Origin: Desulfamplus sp.
Lineage (GTDB): Bacteria > Desulfobacterota > Desulfobacteria > Desulfobacterales > Desulfobacteraceae
NCBI GenBank assembly: GCA_015231465.1
Contig: JADGBO010000006.1
Location: 1 to 32,026, forward strand
Reading direction: 5' to 3'
Length of the DNA stretch: 32,026 nt
In this document: in pieces, positions 18,107-27,978 of the stretch
How positions within the stretch are numbered: position 1 is the stretch's first letter
Layout: each line of letters begins with the position of its first letter
The notes under the pieces: model-generated
Seen by the model: the letters and a program-made list of their open reading frames with translations, nothing else
The model's database searches: none
What the model was told of the DNA's origin: nothing
Made by a program: the position numbers and the translations under genes

Positions 18107-18868
18107 CTAAATTTCTTCGCTTACGTTATATTTTTTTAGAATTTCTGAGTAAATACCCTTATCTTTTATTCTTTTAATGGCCTGGTTCACTTTTTCCGTA
18201 ATAGCTTGGGCATCAGGATAGGTACGCGATACCATGAGACGAAGTTGGTCATTGTTAAGAGGGGTGCTTACAATGGCAAAATTATCAATCTCGGTAGGAA
18301 ATAGTGTTTTTATTAAATCCCATCCAACCAGCTCATCGGTGGCAAGGAGATCAAATCTTCCACCATGAAGTTTTTTCATGCCAAGTTCATCACTTACAGC
18401 CAGATCAAGTTCAATCCCGGCATCCTTAAATGCCTTTTCATACCAGTATCCAGCAGTTCCGCCTATTTTGTAGTTTTTTAAGTCTTCAAACGTTTCCCAC
18501 ACAACATCTGATTTGATATTTTTTTTCAGATAAAAGAATCTGCCCGTTGAGTTAGCCAGGGGATCGCTGAAATCATATTTGGCTTTCCTGTCTTCATTTA
18601 TCATATAAGGAAATGCTGCAAAAGCCCTGCCTTTTTGTATGGCATCTTCACATCTTAACCAGGGATAAAATTTATACTCAATTTCAAGTCCGGCTTCTTT
18701 AAATACAGCAGATACAATTTCAGTAAAAAAGCCGTAGCCTTCCATTTTTTCAGAGGTGTAAGGGGGCCATTCTCCTGTTGCAAGAACAATTTTGTCCGAT
18801 GCCGTACAAACAGATGAGAAGATCAAGACAGACGTAATAACAATGCCAATCAAACTAATCTTTTTCAT
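18107..18868 (-). CDS. Periplasmic amino-acid-type solute-binding protein (SBP_bac_3 family)
   Basis: Signal peptide, then IVLATGEWPPYTSEKMEGYGFFTEIVSAVFKEAGLEIEYKFYPW. Confidence 0.9.
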   Translation of the reverse strand: MKKISLIGIVITSVLIFSSVCTASDKIVLATGEWPPYTSEKMEGYGFFTEIVSAVFKEAGLEIEYKFYPWLRCEDAIQKGRAFAAFPYMINEDRKAKYDFSDPLANSTGRFFYLKKNIKSDVVWETFEDLKNYKIGGTAGYWYEKAFKDAGIELDLAVSDELGMKKLHGGRFDLLATDELVGWDLIKTLFPTEIDNFAIVSTPLNNDQLRLMVSRTYPDAQAITEKVNQAIKRIKDKGIYSEILKKYNVSEEI

Positions 18869-18932
18869 AATATTTCTCTCTAATTGTTTAATTTATTTTT
18901 TTGATTTGACTTAATTTAATGCAGACTTAGAA

Positions 18933-19035
18933 CTCAAGAGTTGTAAGTTCTCATATTTCACACCATATATTGTGGTTATATATTGCATTACACTACTATC
19001 AGTAGTTGTCAGTGGGAGAACTTATCACTCACGAG
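18933..19035 (-). mobile_element. 103-bp MITE-like element, copy 3
   Basis: CTCAAGAG...CTCACGAG; TSD ACTTAGAA (18925-18932 / 19036-19043). Confidence 0.85.
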
Positions 19036-19185
19036 ACTTAGAAGTACTCTACGTAAATTTGGAAATTGGCTTATCGTAAAATGTCGTTATCAAGTAACTT
19101 AAATTTTTGGCATGATCAATTCCTCCTTAAAAATTATGACTGACAAATATGAATAGAATTTTATCCTTTAAAATTACTGCTAAAA

Positions 19186-19389
19186 TTACTGTTGCAATTC
19201 ATCATTTTTTGGCAGGATAAATTCCTCAAGTTTTTTAAACATGGCTTCAGGCCACTCTTCGGCATACAAAAAGAGTTCCTTTTCGGTATCATCCATACTG
19301 TTTCTTATGTGGGGAGGAAGGCTTTCAAAAGCCATCTTCCGTTCAGGGTCAATTCTGGGGGCAGGGGGTTCTGTTTTTCTCTTTTTCAT
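19186..19389 (-). CDS. Small hypothetical protein (67 aa)
   Basis: MKKRKTEPPAPRIDPERKMAFESLPPHIRNSMDDTEKELFLYAEEWPEAMFKKLEEFILPKNDELQQ; plausible composition, no antisense conflict. Confidence 0.5.
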   Translation of the reverse strand: MKKRKTEPPAPRIDPERKMAFESLPPHIRNSMDDTEKELFLYAEEWPEAMFKKLEEFILPKNDELQQ

Positions 19390-19410
19390 GATGTTTCATC
19401 CGATGGTTTT

Positions 19411-19556
19411 TTTTATATGAAAGTCCCCGCCGTTCAGGGACTTTCATCACTTCGATTGTGGCGGTAATGCCGCCATGGAGGTTTATATGAAAGTCCCCAT
19501 ATTTTAAGGCTCCCGGGACTTTCATGCTTCGATTGTGGCGGTGGGACACCATGGCC
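19411..19556. repeat. Two direct family R double-hairpin units
   Basis: ATGAAAGTCCC...GGGACTTTCAT perfect stems plus TGGCGGTAATGCCGCCA. Confidence 0.85.
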
Positions 19557-19557
19557 G

Positions 19558-20580
19558 TTATGTAATCTTTTTATTATTATAGAGTTTTTCGATTTCTCTA
19601 ATAAACAAGTCCATTTGTACCGATTCATTTGTATATGAGTTAATTGATTCGATAGATTTTTGGGCTATTTCGACGGACTTATACTCTTTATCTATCCCAA
19701 TGTATTGCCTGCCTTCACTAATAGCAGCAATTGCCGTAGTTCCGCTTCCGATAAAACAGTCAAGAACTATTTCCTCTGGATCAGTCAACAATTTTATCAC
19801 CCTTCTCGGTAATTCGACTGGAAATTTTGAGTCATGATCAGCATTGCTTCGGACAGATGGAATATCCCATACACCCCTTGACCCCCAATTAACCCATTCT
19901 TGTTTAGTAAGTCGTGAACGATCTACTTTAGTTATACCTGGCTTCCAAAAAAAATAGATGTATTCAGATTCATCAACAGAACGATATGATATTGTATGCC
20001 ATTTAGAGCTTTCCCATGCAGCATCCTTCACCCAAATTCTACGGTCATATAAATAGAATCCAGCCTCTAATGCAGCTTCTTCTATAAAACCACCGACTAA
20101 AAAAATTCTTGTTTGAGTCTGATATTTACCCCCCCTGATATTATTGCCGTTAAGCCTTCTATCAATTGTTTGTTCGCTACATTTAAAATGTTCGGCTAAT
20201 TTATATCTGTTCCAATCCGGATGTTTTTCTTTGAGATTTAATATTTCTCCCTTTGATAATTTTATTTTTTTTAGGGATATATTTTCAGCCATTATTTTTG
20301 GCATTGATTCATCTTTAAAGCACAAAATATCAGCAATATTTATTACTATAAATCCACCCGGTTTTATAATTGAAAAATGCAATTTAATAACATCTCGAAG
20401 TAATTTTTTCCATGCTTCAAAAGTCAAATCTTTCTCATAATCCTTTCCAACGTAATAAGGAGGTGACCAAACGCTTATGGCAATAGATTCAGGTTCAATT
20501 TTTTTTAGCAATACCCTTGAATCCCCACAATATATATCATTGGGTTCCAACATTTTTAAAAATTTTTTTATGATTGCCAT
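19558..20580 (-). CDS. Site-specific DNA methyltransferase (type II RM; N4-cytosine/N6-adenine class) with embedded HTH-like segment
   Basis: SVWSPPYYVGKDY (SPPY catalytic motif), VLDCFIGSGTTAIAAISEGRQYIGID (FxGxG SAM motif); HTH-like YKLAEHFKCSEQTIDRRL. Confidence 0.92.
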   Translation of the reverse strand: MAIIKKFLKMLEPNDIYCGDSRVLLKKIEPESIAISVWSPPYYVGKDYEKDLTFEAWKKLLRDVIKLHFSIIKPGGFIVINIADILCFKDESMPKIMAENISLKKIKLSKGEILNLKEKHPDWNRYKLAEHFKCSEQTIDRRLNGNNIRGGKYQTQTRIFLVGGFIEEAALEAGFYLYDRRIWVKDAAWESSKWHTISYRSVDESEYIYFFWKPGITKVDRSRLTKQEWVNWGSRGVWDIPSVRSNADHDSKFPVELPRRVIKLLTDPEEIVLDCFIGSGTTAIAAISEGRQYIGIDKEYKSVEIAQKSIESINSYTNESVQMDLFIREIEKLYNNKKIT

Positions 20581-21287
20581 AATCCAATACACTCCATAGT
20601 AGATTCATCATAAGTTATCGTCTGCACACGCCATGCTGCTTTTGATTTCAATCGGATAAAACTAACTCGCACCCTGAAATCTTGGCCTAATGTGGGTGCG
20701 TTTCTACCGGCAAACCAAATTCCGTCTTCAACTGTTGGATTATATCTATCTTGAAGTCGCCCGTTAGGTATTACTGCTATTGTAACTTCACGCAGGTGAT
20801 GCACACCATCTGAGTCATCATTATACATAAAGTGAACAAGACAAGTAGTCGTTAAATAATTTTTTTCACCATATTCAGATATTTCTGGTAAAAAACCCTT
20901 TTCGATAATATTATTGCCTGATCTTTGTTGTTTTATCCACATTGAAGTTTGAGACATTTGAATTGTGGCTGATCTGTTTTCTTTTTCAGCCTTTGAATCT
21001 ATGAACAAAGCTTGTCTGACTGTTTGTTCCGGAAGAATAACATATCTCGCCTTTTTATAATCCACATTTCCGTAAATTCGCTGTTGAACATTAAATCCAG
21101 AAAGCCTGTCAAGTAATTCTCTTGTAATATCTTCGGCAATATCTTTAACACTATCGGGTGATTTCAGAAATATTTCATGTGATTCCATTCCAAAATCTAT
21201 TACCGCTTGAAATACCCAACGTAAAGTGAGTTTTTCAATTTCTTCAATTTCATCCAATGAAAGATCAACAGGATTTTTTTCTGTCAT
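20568..21287 (-). CDS. Probable SfiI-like type II restriction endonuclease
   Basis: Adjacent to and overlapping the MTase start. ARYVILPEQTVRQALFIDSKAEKENRSATIQMSQTSM resembles SfiI-family proteins from memory; D...D.K-type motif. Confidence 0.7.
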   Translation of the reverse strand: MTEKNPVDLSLDEIEEIEKLTLRWVFQAVIDFGMESHEIFLKSPDSVKDIAEDITRELLDRLSGFNVQQRIYGNVDYKKARYVILPEQTVRQALFIDSKAEKENRSATIQMSQTSMWIKQQRSGNNIIEKGFLPEISEYGEKNYLTTTCLVHFMYNDDSDGVHHLREVTIAVIPNGRLQDRYNPTVEDGIWFAGRNAPTLGQDFRVRVSFIRLKSKAAWRVQTITYDESTMECIGLWQS

Positions 21288-21308
21288 AATTTCCTTTTAG
21301 CCAATGAT

Positions 21309-21411
21309 CTCGTGAGTGATAAGTTCTCCCACTGACCACTGCTGATAGTACTGTAATGCAATATATAATCACAATATATGGTGTGGAATATGAGAACTTA
21401 CAACTCTTGAG
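21309..21411 (+). mobile_element. 103-bp MITE-like element, copy 4
   Basis: Identical over 103 bp to copy 1; TSD CCAATGAT (21301-21308 / 21412-21419). Confidence 0.85.
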
Positions 21412-21488
21412 CCAATGATAATGTAATTGTTAATCCGCCCAACATTAAAATGATATGGGTATTTTCACGGGTAACGATAATAAAAGTA

Positions 21489-22220
21489 TTAATACAATTT
21501 CGATATGATGTATGGCACGGCAGTTTCAAGTCTCAATATCCTTTGACCCAGGTGTACTGTTTCAAAGCCCGATCTTTCAAGGGTTTTAACCTCCCTGTCA
21601 ATGAATCCCCCTTCCGGGCCCATGGCAAGGATTGTCTCCCTGCCCACATTGACAGGACATGGCACGCTCCCTTTTCCAGGGTGGGCGGTGAGAAGAAGGG
21701 GAGCGGGTTTTCTATCTGTGAGCATTGGAAGGTCGTCGTCTATAAAGGACATGAAGAGCTGTTGCATGTGGATGCGGGGCATTATGGTATCCCTTGCCTG
21801 CTCCAGACCCAGAATCAGCTCGGATTGAAGGCTTTGGGGGGCAAGCAGGGGTGAGCCCCAGTAACTTTTTTCCACACGCCAGGTGTTTATAAGATAGATA
21901 TCCTTCACTCCCAGGGATGACACCGAGTGTAGTATCCGCCGGAGCATCTTGGGCCGGGGCAGTGCAAGTAAAAGGGTAAGGGGAGGGAAGGGGGGAGGCT
22001 CTGTGTCAAGTATAACATGGAGCCCAATGGAATCTTTGGAGATACTTTGAACACTCCCCTCGCCCATGGGACCGTTTATCAGGCCCACCTTCAGTCTATC
22101 TCCAGGTTTTATCCTGTTGACATCCCTTAGATGGGCCATTCTCCTGCCTTTGAGGATAACAAAATCCGGCCCTTCAAAATCGTCCTTAAAAAGAAGGATA
22201 AGGTTCATATAATCAGGCAC
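21489..22220 (-). CDS. rsmE: 16S rRNA (uracil1498-N3)-methyltransferase
   Basis: GPEGGFIDREVKTLERSGFETVHLGQRILRLETAVPYI C-terminal motif. Confidence 0.93.
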   Translation of the reverse strand: MPDYMNLILLFKDDFEGPDFVILKGRRMAHLRDVNRIKPGDRLKVGLINGPMGEGSVQSISKDSIGLHVILDTEPPPFPPLTLLLALPRPKMLRRILHSVSSLGVKDIYLINTWRVEKSYWGSPLLAPQSLQSELILGLEQARDTIMPRIHMQQLFMSFIDDDLPMLTDRKPAPLLLTAHPGKGSVPCPVNVGRETILAMGPEGGFIDREVKTLERSGFETVHLGQRILRLETAVPYIISKLY

Positions 22221-22267
22221 AGGAAACCCCGTCCCCTTGTGGGCGGGGTAGTTGATGGAGTTTTAAA

Positions 22268-23848
22268 TTAAAGTTCGTAACGTATTATGGAGTGAACCTT
22301 GTCCAGGGCCTCCAGCTCCTTGGAGACATCTTCGGATACAGGAGTATCTGTCCGGATGAAGATTATGTTCCTGTCTCCGTCATCCTCCCGGCCCACCATC
22401 ATTCTGCCGATGTTCAGGCCGTGTTTGCCAAGGCATGTGCCGATGTCGCCGATGGCTCCCGGTACATCCTTGTTGTGAATGATGGAGAGATAGCCTTCGG
22501 GAACCACTTCAAGGCGGAATTTGTTGATTCTTATGATCCTTGCATCATCTTTTCCGAAGATTGTGCCGCATATCAGATGCTCATCCTTTTCATAGATTAC
22601 CCGCATACGGATGAGATTTATGTAGTGTTCGCTCTCCTGGCTGGCGGTCTCGGATATCTTTATACCCATCTCCTGTGCCAGGGATGTGGCATTGACCGAG
22701 TTGACATTGTACTTGACCAGGGGCGTGAGAAAACCCCGGATCGCTGCAAGGGTAACGGGTTTCATGTCCAGATCCAGGAAATTGCCGGCATACTCAATCT
22801 TGATCTCCCTGATGGGACCACTGGTCATGAATGTGTGCATCTTGCCGATGCGTTCTGCAAGGTATAGATAGGGAGTGAGTTTTTTCAGCAGATCTCCAGT
22901 GACCGAGGGAACATTCACCGCGTTTATGACAGTATCGTGCTTGAGATAAGCTATGATCTGGTTTGCCACGGCCACGGCAACATTTGTCTGGGCCTCTTTG
23001 GTGGATGCTCCAAGATGGGGGGTGCCGATGACCTTGTCCAGGGTCAGGAGGGGAGTGTCCCCGGGAGGTTCCTGTTCAAAAACGTCCAGGGCCGCACCTG
23101 CCACCTTTCCGCTTGTTATGGCATCATAAAGGTCCCCTTCATGGATGATACCTCCCCGGGCACAGTTGACTATCATGACCCCATCCTTCATAATCTCAAA
23201 GGCTTTTTTGTTCAGGAGATTGGTGGTGGCCGGCAGTTTGGGAACATGGATGGATATGTAGTCCGAGCGCCTGTAGAGTTCTTCTATGGTCACGCACTCA
23301 TATCCTGATTTTTCGATGTGTTCGCAGGTTACATTGGGGTCGAAAACAATTACCTTCATCTTGATACCCTGGGCAAGGGATGCCACAATGGAGCCAATGT
23401 TTCCAAAACCTATGATGCCGAGGGTTTTATTGAAAAGCTCCCGGCCCTGGAGTTTTTTCTTCTCCCATAGCCCGGACTTGAGTGTTGAGGTTCCCTGGGG
23501 GATGTTACGGGTGAGGGCCATCATCATGGCAACGGCATGCTCTGCGGTGGTCCGGGTGTTTCCCCCCGGGGTGTTCATGACGGCAATACCCTTCTGGGTA
23601 GCGGCTGGTATATCCACATTGTCAAGACCAATGCCGGCACGTCCCACAACCTTTAGATTTGTGGCAGCTTCAATGATCTCGCTGGTAACCTTGGTGGCAC
23701 TTCTAATGGCAAGGCCGTCATACTCTCCGATGATCTCCTTTAGTTCTTGGGGGGTCAGTCCTGTCTTGACATCCAGCTCTATTCCCTCTTCGTTTCTGAA
23801 TATTTCGAGACCCTCATCTCCCATCTTGTCACTGACAAGTACCTTCAT
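22268..23848 (-). CDS. serA: D-3-phosphoglycerate dehydrogenase
   Basis: MKVLVSDKMGDEGLEIF, GRAGIGLDNVD, TLGIIGFGNIGSIVA; C-terminal ACT domain. Confidence 0.97.
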   Translation of the reverse strand: MKVLVSDKMGDEGLEIFRNEEGIELDVKTGLTPQELKEIIGEYDGLAIRSATKVTSEIIEAATNLKVVGRAGIGLDNVDIPAATQKGIAVMNTPGGNTRTTAEHAVAMMMALTRNIPQGTSTLKSGLWEKKKLQGRELFNKTLGIIGFGNIGSIVASLAQGIKMKVIVFDPNVTCEHIEKSGYECVTIEELYRRSDYISIHVPKLPATTNLLNKKAFEIMKDGVMIVNCARGGIIHEGDLYDAITSGKVAGAALDVFEQEPPGDTPLLTLDKVIGTPHLGASTKEAQTNVAVAVANQIIAYLKHDTVINAVNVPSVTGDLLKKLTPYLYLAERIGKMHTFMTSGPIREIKIEYAGNFLDLDMKPVTLAAIRGFLTPLVKYNVNSVNATSLAQEMGIKISETASQESEHYINLIRMRVIYEKDEHLICGTIFGKDDARIIRINKFRLEVVPEGYLSIIHNKDVPGAIGDIGTCLGKHGLNIGRMMVGREDDGDRNIIFIRTDTPVSEDVSKELEALDKVHSIIRYEL

Positions 23849-23966
23849 TTTTACATCTCCATCTAAAATTAAAGTTTATGTTTAACTGCTTATATCATGC
23901 TTCCGGAAGTACCATGAAAAAGGAATCCGGATTTATATTACGTACAGCCTAAGCCTTATCTTGGGA

Positions 23967-25634
23967 TCAGTTATACTCCCTTGTTTTATGAAACTCTATT
24001 CCAGGCCACGCTTCCACGGCAAAACCGAGCTGATATTCACTGGTGGTAAGAAATGCAGTGCAGCCCTCCGAGTCCGTTGCAACGGACGCTTCGTTTTTCC
24101 CGAGGAACTCCTTGAACCGATCCTTGTCATGGCAGGTGATCCAGCGTGCCACCGAGAGATCCACGGTTTCATGGGTTGCCTCCACACCGTATTCGGCCCC
24201 GAGCCTTGCCATGGTTACATCGAACTGGAGTACGCCCACGGCTCCCAGGATATAGTCATTGTTTATTCTTGGCCGGAAAACCTGGATGGTGCCCTCCTCG
24301 GCAAGCTGCATAAGACCCTTTTGCAGGGCCTTGGTTTTCATGGGATTCCTTAGAATGACACGCCTGAAATGCTCCGGTGCAAAACTTGGAATGCCGATAA
24401 ACTTCAAAGGCTCCTTTTCGGTGAAGGTGTCGCCTATCTTGATGGTTCCATGGTTGTGAATTCCAATGATATCTCCGGGCCAGGCTTCATCTATGTTGCT
24501 CCTCTCCCGGGCCATGAAAATGGTGGCATTAGAGAGGATGACGTCTTTATTGATGCGATGGTGACGGACCTTCATGCCCCGGGTGAACTTTCCCGAACAG
24601 ATGCGGAAAAAAGCTATTCTGTCCCGATGGGCGGGATCCATGTTGGCCTGTATCTTAAAAGTAAATCCTGAAAAGGCGGGTTCCTCCGGAGAGACCTCCC
24701 GGGTGGATGTCCGGCGGATGCCCGGTGCCGGGGCAATCTCCACAAAGGAGTCCAGCATCTCCCTCACACCGAAGTTATTGATGGCACTGCCGAAAAAAAC
24801 CGGTGTCTGGGAGCCCTTGAGGTACTCATCCATATCAAAGGGGTCCGCTGCCCCCTGGATCAGCTCAATGTCATCCCTCAGCTCCCGGGCCTGACTTCCA
24901 AGATGTCTGTCCAGCTCCCTGTCTTCAAGGTCGGTTATTACAATGCCGTCTCCGCTTTTTGGGGTGTAACCGGCGGAAAAGAGCCCCAGCTCCTGCCTGG
25001 AGAGGTGATAAACCCCCTTGAAACGTTTTCCCATGCCGATGGGCCAGGTTATGGGTGTACACTCTATCTGGAGCTTCTCTTCAATATCCTCGAAAAGGGA
25101 CAGGGGATCCATCCCCTCCCGATCCAGTTTATTTATGAAGGTGATGATGGGGGTGTTGCGCATCCTGCACACCTCCATGAGTTTTCTGGTCTGGGGCTCC
25201 ACACCTTTTGCACTGTCTATGATCATGACGGCACAGTCAACAGCGGTGAGTACACGGTATGTGTCCTCGGAAAAATCCCTGTGACCCGGCGTGTCGAGAA
25301 GGTTTATCTCGTAATCTTTGTAGTTGAACTTCATAACCGAGGATGAGACACTTATGCCCCTCTCCTGCTCTATGGAGAGGAAATCGCTTGTGGCCTTGCG
25401 TTCCGTTTTACGGGATTTGACGGCACCGGCCTCTTTTATGGCACCTCCAAAGAGCAGAAGTTTTTCCGTCAGTGTGGTCTTTCCAGCATCGGGATGGCTT
25501 ATGATGGCAAAGGTTCTGCGTCTGTTTATCTCCTTGATGGCACGGGATGGGGCCGATTTGAAGAGGGGTTGTGGATCTGAGGTATCTGTGGTCATGGGTT
25601 CCATATTGCCTGTTGTTTCTTTCAGTAAAGTCAA
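23967..25634 (-). CDS. prfC: Peptide chain release factor 3
   Basis: [36 protein letters not shown]...[11 protein letters not shown]...[14 protein letters not shown]. Confidence 0.97.
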   Translation of the reverse strand: MTLLKETTGNMEPMTTDTSDPQPLFKSAPSRAIKEINRRRTFAIISHPDAGKTTLTEKLLLFGGAIKEAGAVKSRKTERKATSDFLSIEQERGISVSSSVMKFNYKDYEINLLDTPGHRDFSEDTYRVLTAVDCAVMIIDSAKGVEPQTRKLMEVCRMRNTPIITFINKLDREGMDPLSLFEDIEEKLQIECTPITWPIGMGKRFKGVYHLSRQELGLFSAGYTPKSGDGIVITDLEDRELDRHLGSQARELRDDIELIQGAADPFDMDEYLKGSQTPVFFGSAINNFGVREMLDSFVEIAPAPGIRRTSTREVSPEEPAFSGFTFKIQANMDPAHRDRIAFFRICSGKFTRGMKVRHHRINKDVILSNATIFMARERSNIDEAWPGDIIGIHNHGTIKIGDTFTEKEPLKFIGIPSFAPEHFRRVILRNPMKTKALQKGLMQLAEEGTIQVFRPRINNDYILGAVGVLQFDVTMARLGAEYGVEATHETVDLSVARWITCHDKDRFKEFLGKNEASVATDSEGCTAFLTTSEYQLGFAVEAWPGIEFHKTREYN

Positions 25635-25685
25635 TTTTATAAATTATTCAAGGTTATTAATCAATAAAATATTTTGTTTGGCGGT

Positions 25686-25782
25686 GTAAACCTTCATAGT
25701 TGGAGGCTGGCCAACCAGAACCGAGTATGTTTCTAACGTCCTCGGCCTCAAGTAAACCTTCATAGTTGGAGGCCAGCCAACC
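25686..25782. repeat. Two direct copies of GTAAACCTTCATAGTTGGAGGCYRGCCAACC
   Basis: 25686-25716 and 25752-25782; each contains GTTGG...CCAAC stem-loop. Confidence 0.8.
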
Positions 25783-25824
25783 CCGATCATGGAAATAATG
25801 TATCCATTTCCATGGTAAAGTGCA

Positions 25825-27507
25825 TTATCTCGTAAGGTGTCTGTATTTGATCCTCTCGGGTTGATCCGCCTTTATGCCCAGGCGTTTTTTCCGATCCTTG
25901 TCATAGTCCGAGTAACTCCCTTCAAAAAACAGGGTGCTGCTATTCCCTTCAAAGGCAAGGATATGGGTGGCGATCCTGTCCAGAAACCACCTGTCATGGC
26001 TGATGATGACGGCACACCCGGCAAAGTTCTCTAATGCCTCCTCCAAGGCTCTGAGGGTGTTGACATCAAGGTCGTTGGTGGGCTCGTCAAGGAGCAGAAG
26101 GTTGGCCTCCTCCTTGAGCATTCGGGCAAGATGTACCCTGTTTCTCTCACCTCCCGAGAGTACACCCACTTTTTTTTGCTGATCCTGGCCGGAAAAGTTG
26201 AACTTGGAAACATAGGCCCGGGAGTTCACTTCACGTCCGCCAAGGTTTATGGTGTCATGGCCGCCGGAGATAACCTCCCAGATGCTCTTGTCCGGGTCAA
26301 GGACGTTGCGATCCTGATCCACATAGGCAACCTTTACCGTCTCTCCCAGCTCAATGGTTCCCGCATCCGGCTTCTCCTGGCCGGTGATCATTTTAAAGAG
26401 TGTGGATTTGCCTGCTCCATTGGGGCCTATTACCCCGATGATTCCCCCCGGGGGGAGCATGAAGTCCATATCTTCCACAAGGAGTTTATCTTCAAAGGTC
26501 TTGGTAACTTCCCGGGCAACAACCACCTTGTCGCCAAGGCGGGGGCCCGGGGGAATGAAAAGCTCCAGGTCCAGCTCACGATCCTTGCTGGCATTTTGCA
26601 ACAGTTCGTCATAGGCTGTGATCCTTGCCTTGGATTTGGAGCGTCTGCCTTTGGGTGACATGCGTATCCACTCCAGCTCCCTTTCGAGGGTTTTCTGCCT
26701 TTTACTCTCCTTTTTCTCCTCGTTTTTAAGGCGGTTCTGCTTCTGTTCCAGCCATGAGGAGTAGTTGCCCTTCCAGGGGATGCCTTCACCCCGATCCAGC
26801 TCAAGGATCCATCCTGCCACATTATCAAGGAAGTATCTGTCATGGGTTACGGCAATAACGGTGCCCTGGTACTGGCTCAGATGCTTCTCAAGCCATGCCA
26901 CGGACTCGGCATCCAAGTGGTTGGTGGGCTCATCCAGAAGAAGGATATCCGGTTTTTTCAGCAGGAGCCGGCACAGGGCCACCCGGCGTTTTTCACCTCC
27001 GGATATGACATCCACGGCCATATCCTCGGGCGGGCATCGCAGGGCATCCATGGCCATTTTGAGGCGGGAATCCAGATCCCAGGCATCCATGTGATCCAGC
27101 TTGTCCTGGAGCTCTCCCTGGCGCTGGATCAACTTGTCCATCTCCTCATCGGACATGGGCTCGGCAAATTTTTCACTGATGGCCTCGTATTCGTTTATGA
27201 GATCCACGGTCTCCTGTACCCCCTCCTGGACAACCTCCCTCACGGTGCGGGTCTCGCCGAGCAGGGGCTCCTGTTCCAGATAACCTATGGAGAAGCCTTT
27301 GGAGAGGATGGTCTCTCCGTTGTACTCTTTATCCACCCCTGCCATTATTTTGAGAAGGGAGCTTTTACCGGATCCGTTGAGACCCAGAACGCCGATTTTG
27401 GCCCCATAGAAATAGGAGAGGGAGACATCCTTGATCACCGGTTTTTTATCATAATATTTACTCACCTTGATCATGGAGTATATAACTTTTTTTGTATCTT
27501 CAGACAT
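25825..27507 (-). CDS. ettA: ABC-F protein, energy-dependent translational throttle EttA
   Basis: Two ABC cassettes with LLLDEPTNHLDAESVAWLE and LLLLDEPTNDLDVNTLRALEEAL; N-terminal MSEDTKKVIYSMIKVSKYYDKKPVIKDVSLSYFYGAKIGVLGLNGSGKSS. Confidence 0.95.
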   Translation of the reverse strand: MSEDTKKVIYSMIKVSKYYDKKPVIKDVSLSYFYGAKIGVLGLNGSGKSSLLKIMAGVDKEYNGETILSKGFSIGYLEQEPLLGETRTVREVVQEGVQETVDLINEYEAISEKFAEPMSDEEMDKLIQRQGELQDKLDHMDAWDLDSRLKMAMDALRCPPEDMAVDVISGGEKRRVALCRLLLKKPDILLLDEPTNHLDAESVAWLEKHLSQYQGTVIAVTHDRYFLDNVAGWILELDRGEGIPWKGNYSSWLEQKQNRLKNEEKKESKRQKTLERELEWIRMSPKGRRSKSKARITAYDELLQNASKDRELDLELFIPPGPRLGDKVVVAREVTKTFEDKLLVEDMDFMLPPGGIIGVIGPNGAGKSTLFKMITGQEKPDAGTIELGETVKVAYVDQDRNVLDPDKSIWEVISGGHDTINLGGREVNSRAYVSKFNFSGQDQQKKVGVLSGGERNRVHLARMLKEEANLLLLDEPTNDLDVNTLRALEEALENFAGCAVIISHDRWFLDRIATHILAFEGNSSTLFFEGSYSDYDKDRKKRLGIKADQPERIKYRHLTR

Positions 27508-27613
27508 ATTGTTTTGCTCCTGGTATTTTCATAAGATTTAGTGCGGGAAACCGCTATACATTCAGGGTAGTGGTTATTGACAAAGTTAGTAGGCCGGCAA
27601 CTTCTGTGGCTTC

Positions 27614-27705
27614 CCCCTGCCTTGTATGGGTACAGGGAAACGGTTCTCCGTCGATTTGTACCCGTTCCAGGTTATCCCTGCCCTGTATGGGTACAGGGAA
27701 CCGAT
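27614..27705. repeat. Two direct copies of CCCTGCCYTGTATGGGTACAGGGAA, 62 bp apart
   Basis: 27614 and 27676; second contains perfect hairpin CCCTGTA-TGGG-TACAGGG. Confidence 0.8.
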
Positions 27706-27848
27706 CACCACAGGCATGTGATAAGCACACGTAACTGATAATTTTATGCGTACTTAATATTTTTGTCAATGAAGGGTTTTGGGGAATGGGAACGAGAAAT
27801 ATTGGAATGATGGGAATGGGGATACCTGTACTCCATGATTTAATTAAA

Positions 27849-27978
27849 ATGCAGCGGATGCAGGCCAAGTACCATTTAATTGAAATGCAGCGGATGCAGG
27901 CTAAGTACCATTTAATTGAAATGCAGCGGATGCAGGCCAAGTACCATTTAGTTGAAATGCAGCGGATGCAGGCTAAGT
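27849..27978. repeat. 36-bp x about 4 tandem array upstream of ettA
   Basis: atgcagcggatgcaggYcaagtaccatttaRttgaa units at 27849, 27885, 27921, 27957. Confidence 0.95.

Noticed and set aside
20550-20580. A7/T5 tract at the MTase start as a phase-variation switch
   Set aside because: The tract is short and a downstream ATG (MLEPNDIYCGDS) could serve as start; no evidence of length variation.
18933-21411. MITE copies 3 and 4 as ends of one composite transposon
   Set aside because: Each copy has its own different flanking duplication (ACTTAGAA, CCAATGAT), which favours independent insertions.
26842-27534. 230-aa plus-strand ORF
   Set aside because: Antisense to ettA, which is unambiguous.
27849-27978. 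36-bp repeats as a CRISPR array
   Set aside because: Units are contiguous with no unique spacers; no cas genes nearby.
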